DNA of 49,566 nucleotides from Planctomycetota bacterium (GTDB lineage Bacteria > Planctomycetota > UBA11346), in the NCBI GenBank assembly GCA_022841245.1, contig JALHRW010000014.1, forward strand, positions 1 through 49,566. Direction: 5' to 3'. Under the pieces are notes generated by a model. That model saw nothing but the letters and a program-made list of their open reading frames with translations, was not told where the DNA came from and ran no database searches. A program made the position numbers and the translations under genes. Shown here piece by piece: positions 32,354-41,270 of this stretch. Every line of letters starts with the position of its first letter. Position 1 is the stretch's first letter.

Positions 32354-34555
32354 TCACCTGGCCAGGAAGCTCAGCACCTGGTCCTTGTCCATGGTCACCG
32401 GTCTGGTCGCTGCGCCGACCGACACCTGGTACTGCGACAAATCGGTACGCTTGCGCTGCTGCTCGGTGCCCTTGCGGCCGGTGCCGACCTCCTCGTACTC
32501 CGGCAGCGGAGCGGTCCACACGCCGTTGGCATCCGTCACGCCTTCGGCGACCTTGCCTCCGTCCACGCGGGCCACGGACACGGCCGCCCCGGCAGCGGCC
32601 TTCACCGTCAGGGTCCAGCCGAAGAGGTGGCCAGCCGCATAGTTCTGATAGTCGTTGATCTTGACCTGGAACGGCACGCCATCGAAGCGGTTGGAATAGA
32701 AGCCGACATTGCTGGTCTGGCTCTTCCACCAACCGAGCCACACCGGCGCATACGGTTGGCGCCCCGGCCGGACGGTGCAGGTGAAATGGTTGTCCTGCAA
32801 CGTGGTGTTGCCAGCCGGCCCATAGGTGTTGGCGATCCACACGGGCGTGTCGTCGCAAACGATGCGGTTACGGACATAGCTCCCGCCATTGTCCGAGCCG
32901 CCGACGAAGAAGGCGTACGCACCCCAGCCCTTCTCGCTGTGGTTCGGCTCACCGTCGTTGCTGATGATGAACTCATTCTCGTAGATGAAGTTCTGTCCGC
33001 CGCCGACGCTCATGTAGATGCCGTGAGCGCTGGGCGAATAGGCCTTTTGCGCTTCGGGGAACGAGCGACCCTTGATGGCGAAGCGGTTGTGGTGGATGCG
33101 GTTGCCGACGCAGATGTTGTCGCCGCTCTTGCGGTTGTAGTCGGTAATGCGGATGCCGCTGACGCTGTAGATGGTGTCGGAGTACTCGTTGACCGGTGGT
33201 GATGCGGTGATCTTGAAGTCGTTCTCGTAGATCTCGGTGTCGCGGGCGCCGAAGACCAGGATGGCCGAGCCCTGCTCGGGGTGGAAGCGGTTGTGGTGGA
33301 TCTTCGTCCCACTGCCGGCGCCCAGGCTGTAGTGGTTGACCACCGTCTGCCGGTTGACGAACAGGTTGCGTGCCACCTCGCCGGCGGCGCCGCGGATCGA
33401 CACCTGGCCCTGGCCACCGATGAATTCGCTGTCGGTGACCACCGAACCGTCCGCGCCACCGGTGAGATTCACCGTGTAGTCGGCCTGGCGGTGGCGGTCG
33501 ATGATCCACGGCGCATCGATCTCGGTGCGGCAACGCGTGATCGCGCCGTCGGCGAAGCGCATGGCGTTGGCGTTGATGCCGCTAGCGATGAAGCGCACGT
33601 TCTCGACCGTGCAACGCACCTCCTTGGCCGTGGAGATCAGACCCCAGGTGCGAATGCCTTTGGCGCCGGACTTGACCGTACCGTTGCGGATGGTGATGGC
33701 GCCCTTGCCCTGGACCAGCGGAGCCGACTTGGCGCGCTCAGCATCGACCAGGGGCGACCACTCGAAGAAGGCGGTATCGTCCCCGTCGAGCACGCTCTTG
33801 TAGTAGGCCCAAGGCAGCACCTCGCCGACCACGCCGATGCCGTAGTTCAGCGCCGGACGGATATCGACATCGTCGATGACGCAGTCGCGATTATTCGCCT
33901 TGACGCGAACGCGGTATTTTCCGGCTGGTTGGTTCCACAACAGGGCGAAGACCGTGCCGCCGCCGAGCTTCGGTGCGCGGTTGGATTCCGGGCAGCTCTT
34001 GCGCTCGCCGAACGGCGTCTTGAGCACGCACTCGATCTGCTTGCCTGACTCGTCCTCGACCCACACGCCCACCGCCATCTCATGCGAGGATACCGCCACT
34101 TGCGCGTAGTAGGCCCGGTTCGCGACCGGCAGCGTGATGTATTGCGATACGATCTCCTCGCCCTTGGGCAGGACGCAGGTCATCGGCCCGACCATGGGGT
34201 TGCGCCAGCGCCGATCCTCGGCCTTCGCCCCGGGGGCCTTGCTCACATCCCAGGCCTTGAGCCCCTCCTCGAAGCTGCCGTTGGGCACCGGTTGATACGC
34301 CGCACCATCGTAAGTGATGGTGTAGCCATTGAGGTCCAGCACCACGTCCTTGCCGAGATGGATCGCGCTGGCCGGCGCAGTGACGTCCTGAGTCAAAACG
34401 TAGGTCTTGCCCGCTTCGGCGTAGACGCCTGGACCGGTGACGGCGACCTCGCCGGGCTGCAGCGTGCGCGGTTTGGTCTGCTGCCAGACCGGCTCGGCGG
34501 CGGCGGCGAGGCTCACGACGGAGGATAGCAGCACGGCGGACAGAGTGGATGTCAT
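32354..34555 (-). CDS. Secreted right-handed beta-helix protein 1
   Basis: 733 residues with a signal peptide (MTSTLSAVLLSSVVSLAAAA). An N-terminal segment shared with the next two genes reads YVLTQDVTAPASAI and VVLDLNGYTITY. A carbohydrate-binding-like beta-sandwich is inserted next (NGSFEEGLKAW to ~215). The parallel beta-helix occupies ~280-640, with recurrent turn motifs such as IHHNRFH and IYENDF. The C-terminus has a beta domain and ends VTMDKDQVLSFLAR. Related folds occur in polysaccharide lyases, epimerases and glycosidases. No catalytic motif is clear, so enzyme class is unknown. A likely extracellular or periplasmic glycan-active protein. It follows beta-helix gene 2 after 149 bases. 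Confidence 0.8.
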   Translation of the reverse strand: MTSTLSAVLLSSVVSLAAAAEPVWQQTKPRTLQPGEVAVTGPGVYAEAGKTYVLTQDVTAPASAIHLGKDVVLDLNGYTITYDGAAYQPVPNGSFEEGLKAWDVSKAPGAKAEDRRWRNPMVGPMTCVLPKGEEIVSQYITLPVANRAYYAQVAVSSHEMAVGVWVEDESGKQIECVLKTPFGERKSCPESNRAPKLGGGTVFALLWNQPAGKYRVRVKANNRDCVIDDVDIRPALNYGIGVVGEVLPWAYYKSVLDGDDTAFFEWSPLVDAERAKSAPLVQGKGAITIRNGTVKSGAKGIRTWGLISTAKEVRCTVENVRFIASGINANAMRFADGAITRCRTEIDAPWIIDRHRQADYTVNLTGGADGSVVTDSEFIGGQGQVSIRGAAGEVARNLFVNRQTVVNHYSLGAGSGTKIHHNRFHPEQGSAILVFGARDTEIYENDFKITASPPVNEYSDTIYSVSGIRITDYNRKSGDNICVGNRIHHNRFAIKGRSFPEAQKAYSPSAHGIYMSVGGGQNFIYENEFIISNDGEPNHSEKGWGAYAFFVGGSDNGGSYVRNRIVCDDTPVWIANTYGPAGNTTLQDNHFTCTVRPGRQPYAPVWLGWWKSQTSNVGFYSNRFDGVPFQVKINDYQNYAAGHLFGWTLTVKAAAGAAVSVARVDGGKVAEGVTDANGVWTAPLPEYEEVGTGRKGTEQQRKRTDLSQYQVSVGAATRPVTMDKDQVLSFLAR

Positions 34556-34672
34556 GCGGCCATGCTATCGGACATGGACGGACAAGGCCATGGCGTGGAC
34601 TGACCGTCCGATGTCGAGTCCTGGCAGTCGTGCAGGCCTCATCTCGACCAAGCACCCAGGCAGGTCTTGCAG

Positions 34673-34706
34673 CCGCGCGAGTCGCGGTTGATCTGCAGCG
34701 TAGATC
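34673..34706 (-). terminator. Possible terminator hairpins after beta-helix gene 2
   Basis: Two small perfect hairpins follow or overlap the stop: GATCT/AGATC at 34690-34694 and 34702-34706, and CCGCG/CGCGG at 34673-34677 and 34683-34687. No U-run follows, so intrinsic termination is uncertain. Confidence 0.25.
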
Positions 34707-36801
34707 AGCGCACCTCCTTGCTCCCGTCCATCACCACCTGTTGGCTGCGATCGCCGATCTCGACCGTGTGCGGAGTCGACACCTCCTTGCCCGCGTGGCT
34801 CATGCGGAACTGCCGCAGCGGCATGGCGATGCTGCCCTCGGCGGCGATCGCACCGCGGAAGGCCTCGACTCCGGCCGCGTCGCGCACCACCACGACCTCG
34901 CCCGGCTTGCCGTGAACCGTCAGTGTCCATTCGATGGCATAGTCGCGCGAGCCGGGCTTGGTGCCGGTCCAGTCGACGTCATCGGCCGCCGTGCCCGGAG
35001 CGAAGACGCTGTCGATGAAGCGGTGGAATCGACTGACATGCGTGCCCATGGCGACGAAGGTATGGAAACGAGGATCCTCGCCGACGCGGACGAAGCGGCA
35101 GCGGCTGAAGTGATGGTGCGAGCCCTTGCCGTAATCATCCCCGAGCCGGATGAGGTTGGCATTGGAGATGAAGGTGCAGTCCTGGTAGGTGACGGGGAGC
35201 TGCTCCGCCTCGCGCGCCGGCAGGCCATGGGTGGCCACGCAGGAGACCTTGCTGGTCTCCGCGTCCTGGCTGATGACCTTGATGAGCGAGCCGCGCAGAG
35301 TCAGGCCCTTGATGTATGGATCGGAGAAGAACTCGACTCCTCGGATCTGCGCTCCGTTGCGACCGTAAATGCACACGGTGTTGCGTTCGTACAGCGAATC
35401 CGTCGATGGGGTCTTGTTGGTTCCCCACTGGGTGTGGCGTAGGCCGTTCATCGAATTCTGGTCGCCAAACCCCTCCCACCAGCGCGTCTTGCCGGTGTTG
35501 ATGCCCTGCATGTGGATGAAATTGTCGTGCGCCTTGATGCCGTCTCCCCAGGGGACCGCTATGGCGTGGTAACCGGTAGCGAAGAGGCGGTTATGGTGCA
35601 GCTCTCCGCCAGTCTTCACCGAAAGGCCGAAGGAGTTCGTGGCCCACGAGTCGACGTAGATCTCATTGCTGAAGATCCGCTCTGGCGAGCCGCGCAGACC
35701 GTTCTGCCTGGTGCGCGCCAGCAAGTTGTGGTGCACCAGGTAATCAGCCCCATTCGTGCCCAGAGCGTCGATGGCAGCGCTCCCGGATCCGTGGCGGTTG
35801 TGGATCATCGTGCCCCGATCGCGCAGGAGATTATGGTGGACGAGCCGGCGATCGCCGGTGTCACGGAAACGGACTCCGCAATTCTGCGCGCTGTTGTAGT
35901 CGATCTCCAGACCTGCCAGCTCGATCTCCGACACTTCGCGCAGGTAGAGCGCGTTGAAGCCCGTCGATTCGTCGTTGCCTCGGTTCTTTCCAGGACCGGT
36001 CCAGCCCTGGATGATGCGGCCGTTCAACAGCCTGACACCCTGCGCCTTGTTGACCTTGATGCCGAACGAACCGGTCTTGTCGTAGCTGGCCCATTTGTCG
36101 GTGAAATGCCCGTCAGGAAGGACTTCCGTAGCATAGGTCACGGTATGCCCGCCGAGATCGAGAGTGACGCCGCCCACCCGGATCTCGATCGCCGTCCTTG
36201 GCGCGGTCACATCCTGGGTCAGCAGGTAATCGCCCGGCTGGTCGATGATGTACGGGGGTCCCGGCCGATTCCCAGGGAAGGGCGCGAAGGCCAGTGTTTG
36301 GCGCGTGGTGAAGGTAGCCGCCGGCCCCTGGGTCTTCGTGCCGGCCTCGTCCTCGTATTCAGCTCGCCAGTGGTAGGTCTTGCCTGGTTCGAGCCCGGTC
36401 AGGTGATGGATGTGGATGGAGAATGGCCGTTCGCGCACGTCGCTGAGCTGCCCGAACGCAGGTGTCGGACCGAAGGCGACGCGGCTGCGGGCCGGCAGGT
36501 TGCTCTGGAAGGCGACGACCGCAGAGGTTTCCGAGGCATGCACCCAGGTGCCGTCCTCGTACTGCTTCAATTCCGCACCGAAGACCTCGCGGACCAGCGG
36601 TTCGACCTCGGCTCCGAACTGGGCGATGCAGAAGCGGTTGAAAATGTCATAGACCTTGTCGGGCGGATCTGCGGCAACCACCGCCTCCTGTTCCTTGGCC
36701 GTAGCGATCTGCGCAGCTTCGCGCCCCCCATCCTCGGCAGCGGGGAGCCGCTGTACCGTGAACGACATGAGGACCAGGACAGTGAGCGCGATGCGATGCA
36801 T
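34705..36801 (-). CDS. Secreted beta-helix protein 2 with FN3-like domain
   Basis: 698 residues, signal peptide MHRIALTVLVLMSFTVQRLPAAE. After a helical region (~40-80, with DKVYDIFNRFC) an FN3-like domain spans ~88-165: WVHASETSAVVAFQS, LTGLEPGKTYHWRA and ATFTTR. The shared entry block follows (DYLLTQDVTAPRTAI, VTLDLGGHTVTY). A long parallel beta-helix covers ~230-620 with HHNLL, HDNFIH and similar turns, then a short beta domain ending VVMDGSKEV. Same architecture as beta-helix 3, 13 bases upstream, so the two are co-transcribed and arose by duplication. The reaction is unknown. Confidence 0.82.
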   Translation of the reverse strand: MHRIALTVLVLMSFTVQRLPAAEDGGREAAQIATAKEQEAVVAADPPDKVYDIFNRFCIAQFGAEVEPLVREVFGAELKQYEDGTWVHASETSAVVAFQSNLPARSRVAFGPTPAFGQLSDVRERPFSIHIHHLTGLEPGKTYHWRAEYEDEAGTKTQGPAATFTTRQTLAFAPFPGNRPGPPYIIDQPGDYLLTQDVTAPRTAIEIRVGGVTLDLGGHTVTYATEVLPDGHFTDKWASYDKTGSFGIKVNKAQGVRLLNGRIIQGWTGPGKNRGNDESTGFNALYLREVSEIELAGLEIDYNSAQNCGVRFRDTGDRRLVHHNLLRDRGTMIHNRHGSGSAAIDALGTNGADYLVHHNLLARTRQNGLRGSPERIFSNEIYVDSWATNSFGLSVKTGGELHHNRLFATGYHAIAVPWGDGIKAHDNFIHMQGINTGKTRWWEGFGDQNSMNGLRHTQWGTNKTPSTDSLYERNTVCIYGRNGAQIRGVEFFSDPYIKGLTLRGSLIKVISQDAETSKVSCVATHGLPAREAEQLPVTYQDCTFISNANLIRLGDDYGKGSHHHFSRCRFVRVGEDPRFHTFVAMGTHVSRFHRFIDSVFAPGTAADDVDWTGTKPGSRDYAIEWTLTVHGKPGEVVVVRDAAGVEAFRGAIAAEGSIAMPLRQFRMSHAGKEVSTPHTVEIGDRSQQVVMDGSKEVR

Positions 36802-36814
36802 GATGATCCCGGGT

Positions 36815-38950
36815 TCAGAGCTTCAGCGTCTGCGCCTTATCCATCGTCACCGTGCGCTTGTCGCCATCGCCCTCGCCGACCAGCACCTGGTGCGGGGTCA
36901 TCGCCTCCTCCTTGCAGCCGGTGATGCCCTTGGCCTCGCCGCCCTCCGGCCAGGTCGGCGGATGGACGTTGAACTGGGTCAGCGGCACGCCCAGCGTGCC
37001 GCTCTCGGGAAGCACCCCGTCGAAAGCGGGCTTGCCAGCGGCGTCGAGGATGCGCAGCTTCGTCCCGGCCTTCCCCTGCAGCGTCAGCGTCCACTGCACG
37101 GCGTAGCCGCTCTTGCTGCTGGTCTGCTGCCAGAACACATCGGTCAGCGAGGTGCCCTTGCCGAGAACGGTGTCGAGCATGCGATGACCCCAGGTCGAGT
37201 AGGCGCCGCCGAGCGCAACCGTGTGGTAGTCCGGCCGTTCGCCCTCGCGCACCAGGGTGTTGCCGATGAAGTGGTGGTTGAAACCCTTGCCGTAGGAGTC
37301 GCCGAGGCGGATGTTGCAGACGTTGCTGATCAACGTGTTGTTGCGATAGACCACCGGGTTCGACTCGGTGCGATCCTGCACTCCCTGCGCCGAGAGGCAG
37401 GCGACCTGGGTGGTCTTGGCATCCTCGGCGATGGCCTTGACCACATTGTCGCGGAAGACCAGGCCCTTGATGCTGACATCGCTGAAGAAGCCGGTGCCTC
37501 GCAGTTCGCAACCACCGCGACCCTTGAGTACGATGAGGTTGTCCCAGTACTCGAGGTCGTTGCGCACCTGGCCGCCCTTGCCGTAGTTGGTCACGCGCAT
37601 CGCCTCGAGGCAGCTCATGTCACCCCAGGTCTCGTTCCAGCGCTTGTTCGCGTTGATGCCATGGAACCAGACGATGTTGTCGTGGACCTTCAGCGACTCG
37701 TGCGCCCAGCCGAAGCCGTAGGCGTTGAAGCCGGTGCCGAAGATGCGGTTATTATGCAGCTCGCCGGCCTTCACCCCGGGTTTGGACAAAGGCTGGATGG
37801 CGAACGAGTTGGTCGACCAGCTGTCGACGTAGACCTCGTTGCTGTGCATCGACGTCGCCCCGCCGAAGCCGTTCTGGCGCGTGCGGCGGACGAGGTTGTG
37901 GTGGAAGGCGAACGCGTTCGCGCCTTCTTCCTTCGAAAGCCGGATGCCGATGGCGCGCGTGCCCGAGCCGTGGCGATTGGCGATCACCGCGCCGAAGTCG
38001 GTGAAGACGTTGTGGTGCAGGCGGATGTCGCCGCTGGGATGGTCGAGGGTCATGCCCCAGACCTGCGGCCCATGGTAGGCGACGCGCACGCCGGCGACCT
38101 CGCAGCCATCGCCCTTGATCACCACTGGACAGAAATTCTCGCTTTTGTCGTTCTTAGCCAGGGCTGGTCCCGCACCCTGCACGATATCGCCATTGAGCAG
38201 CCGGAAGCCAGACGAGAGGTACTTGAGCTTCGCCTTGCCCGAGCCGCGCACGTCGATGCCGGCCGGCACGCTCGCCGCCGCACCGTCAGCGAAGGTCACA
38301 CGGTGACCATCGAGATCGAGGGTGATATCATCGCCGACCACCTGGAAGGCGGTCCCGGGAACGGTGAGGTCGGCAGTCAGGATGTAGGTCGCCTGGTCGG
38401 CATTGAGCACATAGGGCGGCCCGGCCAGCGTACCGGGGATGGCGATGGCATTGCCCAATTCGCGCGTCTTCACCGTGCGGTCGGGCGAACGCACGGTGTT
38501 GCCACGCTCGTCCGTCGCGACCACGCGGTAGTGGTAGGACGTACCCGGCTTAAGCCCGCGCAGCGTATGCAGATGGAGGAAATGCAGCCGCTCCAGCGGC
38601 TCGCTGCGCTGCCCGTAGTTCGCGTCCGACCCGTACTCGACGTAGGCCACAGCCGGCAGGCTGCTCTCGAAGGCGATGCTGGCCGAGGTGAGCGAGGCGT
38701 GGACCCAGTCGCCGGCCTCGAGCAGCTTGAGCTCCTTGCCCAGCTTGGCGTACATCAGCGGCTCGCTCTCGGCGCCGAAGTGCGCCTTGCAGAAGGCGCT
38801 GAAGGCACCGTAGATCCGCTCTGGCGGCATGTCCGCCGTCACTGCCTCGAGTTCGCGGCTGGTGCGGTCAGCCTCGGCGCGTGCGCCATCGGCAGCGGCC
38901 AGGACGCCGGTGAAGAGGACGATGGCCAGGGCGGTTCTCATCGGACGCAT
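36815..38950 (-). CDS. Secreted beta-helix protein 3 with FN3-like domain
   Basis: 711 residues from ATG 38950, supported by a GGAGGT ribosome-binding site four bases upstream. Signal peptide MRPMRTALAIVLFTGVLAAA. Helical segment with ERIYGAFSAFCKAHFG, FN3-like domain with LRGLKPGTSYHYRVVATDE, shared block YILTADLTVPGTAF and ITLDLDGHRVTF, then beta-helix turns such as LHHNVFTDFG and VHDNIVWFHG. C-terminal beta domain ending TMDKAQTLKL, close to the end of beta-helix 1. It heads the two-gene unit with beta-helix 2. A secreted glycan-binding or glycan-cleaving role is inferred from fold and neighbours. Confidence 0.83.
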   Translation of the reverse strand: MRPMRTALAIVLFTGVLAAADGARAEADRTSRELEAVTADMPPERIYGAFSAFCKAHFGAESEPLMYAKLGKELKLLEAGDWVHASLTSASIAFESSLPAVAYVEYGSDANYGQRSEPLERLHFLHLHTLRGLKPGTSYHYRVVATDERGNTVRSPDRTVKTRELGNAIAIPGTLAGPPYVLNADQATYILTADLTVPGTAFQVVGDDITLDLDGHRVTFADGAAASVPAGIDVRGSGKAKLKYLSSGFRLLNGDIVQGAGPALAKNDKSENFCPVVIKGDGCEVAGVRVAYHGPQVWGMTLDHPSGDIRLHHNVFTDFGAVIANRHGSGTRAIGIRLSKEEGANAFAFHHNLVRRTRQNGFGGATSMHSNEVYVDSWSTNSFAIQPLSKPGVKAGELHNNRIFGTGFNAYGFGWAHESLKVHDNIVWFHGINANKRWNETWGDMSCLEAMRVTNYGKGGQVRNDLEYWDNLIVLKGRGGCELRGTGFFSDVSIKGLVFRDNVVKAIAEDAKTTQVACLSAQGVQDRTESNPVVYRNNTLISNVCNIRLGDSYGKGFNHHFIGNTLVREGERPDYHTVALGGAYSTWGHRMLDTVLGKGTSLTDVFWQQTSSKSGYAVQWTLTLQGKAGTKLRILDAAGKPAFDGVLPESGTLGVPLTQFNVHPPTWPEGGEAKGITGCKEEAMTPHQVLVGEGDGDKRTVTMDKAQTLKL

Positions 38951-39004
38951 GCCTACCTCCATGCCGTGAAGCATGCCGGCACGATAACCGGGCGGCGCGC
39001 CCGC

Positions 39005-39034
39005 AACATAGCGAGCCGTGACACGTAGATGCAA
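39005..39034 (-). promoter_or_regulatory. Predicted promoter of the beta-helix unit
   Basis: On the minus strand TTGCAT (plus 39029-39034) and TATGTT (plus 39005-39010) are 18 bases apart. The same -35 box and spacing occur at the pseudopilin operon, and both spacers contain TCACGGC. Reading by eye only. Confidence 0.4.
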
Positions 39035-39041
39035 TATCCTG

Positions 39042-40286
39042 CTATGACCCGCTACGTCGCACTGGCCGCAACTCATGCAGCGCAGCAGCCTGGTCGAAGG
39101 GCAGGAAGCCGCCCCCGCCATGCCAGCGACGGCCGCCGTCGAGGAATCCGGCGAGGGCACGGCGCAATGACGTGTCGCGCGGCAGACGCGCCGGATCGAC
39201 GGTCTCGCCGAGGAACACGAACCACAGGCCGCCGTCGCCCCAGGGTTTCACCGGGTGCAGGTGCAAGCAGCGCTGCAGACGTAATGGATTGGCATCTGCC
39301 GGAAGGATCTCCTCCAGACGCGGATCGAGGAACCAGGTCGAGCACCACATCGCCCGGGGCGGGTGCTCGGGATGATGGCGGGGGAAGAACTCCACTGCGC
39401 GGCGGAAGCTGTCAGCGCAGGACTCCAGATCCATGCCGCCGCCAACCGGGATGTGGATCGAGAGGATGTCGTCGCCGCTGCGCATGAGCGGTTCCCAATC
39501 GTTCGCCGCCAGCTCTTGGCTGGCTCGGCACGCGTAGCCAGTTGGATCGATGCGATGTCCGATGATGATCTCACCGCCCAACTGTAGCCGGGCCGTCCAG
39601 CCCACGGTGGCAGGCGCATCGCCCGGCAGGCACAGTCCGTCGTCGCTCAGACGCAGTCCGTCGGCAGCCAGGGTCAGAACGCCGCCATCGCGGCGGTTGC
39701 GCAGCACGACAATCGGCGCGGACAGCCGCGCGAGCTGGAATTCGAGCCTGCCCAGGCGGACATACGCGTCGTCCAGGTAGGTGCGCAGCCAGGGCAGCTG
39801 ACGGGCGTACAAGCCGCTCGCGCTCTGCCCACGCCGGTAGTTGCCCGCCATGCAACGCACCTGCTGCGCCGTCTCCGCGGTCGCTTCCGGCGGGTAGCCG
39901 CGACGGCGGTGCACCGCGGTCAGCGCGGCAGGGAAGCCTGTGGCCAGCAGCAGATGGAACGCTCCGGCCAGGCGGCCGAGGCGCGTCTGCAGCTCCGGCG
40001 GCGTGCCCATATTCCCGGGGACGGGGTCGAGCCATAGCCGCCAATGCATGTACCACGCGAGCGCCTGCAGCGGTTCGTCCTGGGCGATCTGCCCGGCCAC
40101 GTCCTGCAGGACGGCAAGCGAATCGTCATCCAGGCCACAGGCCCGGTGCGCGGCGGCGACGGCCGCCGGATCGATGAAGGGCAGCGGGCCAGCCGGACGA
40201 GCTGCGACGGCTTCGCCCCAGCGCAGTGACAGATGGGCGACGGATCCGGGTTCGGCGATGGCGCCGCAGAGCTGCTCAGGAGTCAT
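39042..40286 (-). CDS. Acyltransferase-domain protein (NAT_N / GNAT_C-like)
   Basis: 414 residues from ATG 40286, which overlaps the EamA stop by four bases. The C-terminal half matches the pattern of proteins with the GNAT-like C-terminal domain: DDILSIHIPVGGGMDLESC (~305-325), FFPRHHP, CSTWFLDPRLEEILPADANPL (~340-360) and a GGGGFLP near the end. The N-terminal helical half fits the paired N-acyltransferase N-domain. These two-domain proteins are common in gut and PVC bacteria beside carbohydrate operons. Their acceptor is unknown. No signal peptide, so it is cytoplasmic. Confidence 0.72.
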   Translation of the reverse strand: MTPEQLCGAIAEPGSVAHLSLRWGEAVAARPAGPLPFIDPAAVAAAHRACGLDDDSLAVLQDVAGQIAQDEPLQALAWYMHWRLWLDPVPGNMGTPPELQTRLGRLAGAFHLLLATGFPAALTAVHRRRGYPPEATAETAQQVRCMAGNYRRGQSASGLYARQLPWLRTYLDDAYVRLGRLEFQLARLSAPIVVLRNRRDGGVLTLAADGLRLSDDGLCLPGDAPATVGWTARLQLGGEIIIGHRIDPTGYACRASQELAANDWEPLMRSGDDILSIHIPVGGGMDLESCADSFRRAVEFFPRHHPEHPPRAMWCSTWFLDPRLEEILPADANPLRLQRCLHLHPVKPWGDGGLWFVFLGETVDPARLPRDTSLRRALAGFLDGGRRWHGGGGFLPFDQAAALHELRPVRRSGS

Positions 40287-41263
40287 CTCGCCTCCGCTTC
40301 TCCCGCCATGCTGCCTTTCCCGGGAATGGATGCCAGCAGGGCTGCGCCGATCACCAGGGCGCCGCCGGATACGGTGGCAGCGGTGAGCCGCTCCTGGCCG
40401 AGCAGCAGCGAGAAAATCACGGCGAAGACCGGCTCGAGACAATAGATCACTGCTGCACGCGCCGGGGTCAGCGCCGGCTGGGCGCGGTTCATCAGCCAGA
40501 AGGCGCCGATCGAGCAGAATACCACCAGCGCGGCCATCGCCACGAGCCAGCGCGTATCGCGAAACAGGCCGGTGATCACAGTGGAATCGTGCAGGACGAG
40601 GCCGCCGACCGCCAAGGCGATGGCGAGGTTGACCACGCCGACAACCAGGAACATCACCACCGTCATGCGCGTGGCATTGCAGCGGGGGCCATGGTGATCG
40701 ATGACCAGGATCATCCCGGTGAAGCACAGCGCCGCGACGACCGTGACCAGCTCGCCGGCATGCGGGAAGGGCGGAGCGCTGATCAGGCTGCCGGCGGACT
40801 GCGCTTCGGCGGCGCCGAGGGTCAGCACCAGGCAGCCGACGACGGCGATGGCGCTCGCCACCCACACCCGGGAGGGGACGGCACGTCGCAGGATCAGGGC
40901 CTGGGCCACCGGGGTCAGCAGCACGGGCAAGGCGGTGATCATGCCCGAAACCGAGGGCACCACCCAGGACAGGCCGAGGATCTGAAGGAACATGCCGGCG
41001 GCCATGAAGCCGCCAAGGGCAAGACCGCCGCGCATATCGGCCCTGCTCGGCAGTCCGCGCATGACCACGGCAAGCAGGGCCGCAGCGATGAGATAGCGCC
41101 AGCCGTTCACCGTTGCCCCGCGCGCTGCCTCGCCGGCGGCGCCCAGGCTGGACATCACCAGCGGCATCAGGGGGAAGGACAGGCCCCAGCAGAGGCAGCA
41201 CACGACGAGCATGATCGCGGCCGGCCCCTGATCGAGGCGGCGTGAGACGGACGGTGCTGCCAT
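40283..41263 (-). CDS. EamA/DMT-family transporter
   Basis: 326 residues with about ten hydrophobic helices in two repeats. MLVVCCLCWGLSFPLMP opens the first EamA unit. The second starts around LVTVVAALCFTGMILVI and ends with the family-typical EPVFAVIFSLLLGQERLT and GALVIGAALL. Members export or import small metabolites such as amino acids, sugars or nucleotide-sugar parts. It sits seven bases after the large beta-sandwich gene and is coupled to the acyltransferase gene, inside the carbohydrate cluster. Confidence 0.92.
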   Translation of the reverse strand: MAAPSVSRRLDQGPAAIMLVVCCLCWGLSFPLMPLVMSSLGAAGEAARGATVNGWRYLIAAALLAVVMRGLPSRADMRGGLALGGFMAAGMFLQILGLSWVVPSVSGMITALPVLLTPVAQALILRRAVPSRVWVASAIAVVGCLVLTLGAAEAQSAGSLISAPPFPHAGELVTVVAALCFTGMILVIDHHGPRCNATRMTVVMFLVVGVVNLAIALAVGGLVLHDSTVITGLFRDTRWLVAMAALVVFCSIGAFWLMNRAQPALTPARAAVIYCLEPVFAVIFSLLLGQERLTAATVSGGALVIGAALLASIPGKGSMAGEAEAR

Positions 41264-41270
41264 GTGCTGG

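Noticed and set aside
36656-39028. Plus-strand frame of about 790 codons opposite beta-helix genes 2 and 3
   Set aside because: It covers two well supported secreted proteins on the minus strand. No signal peptide or family motif; antisense artefact.
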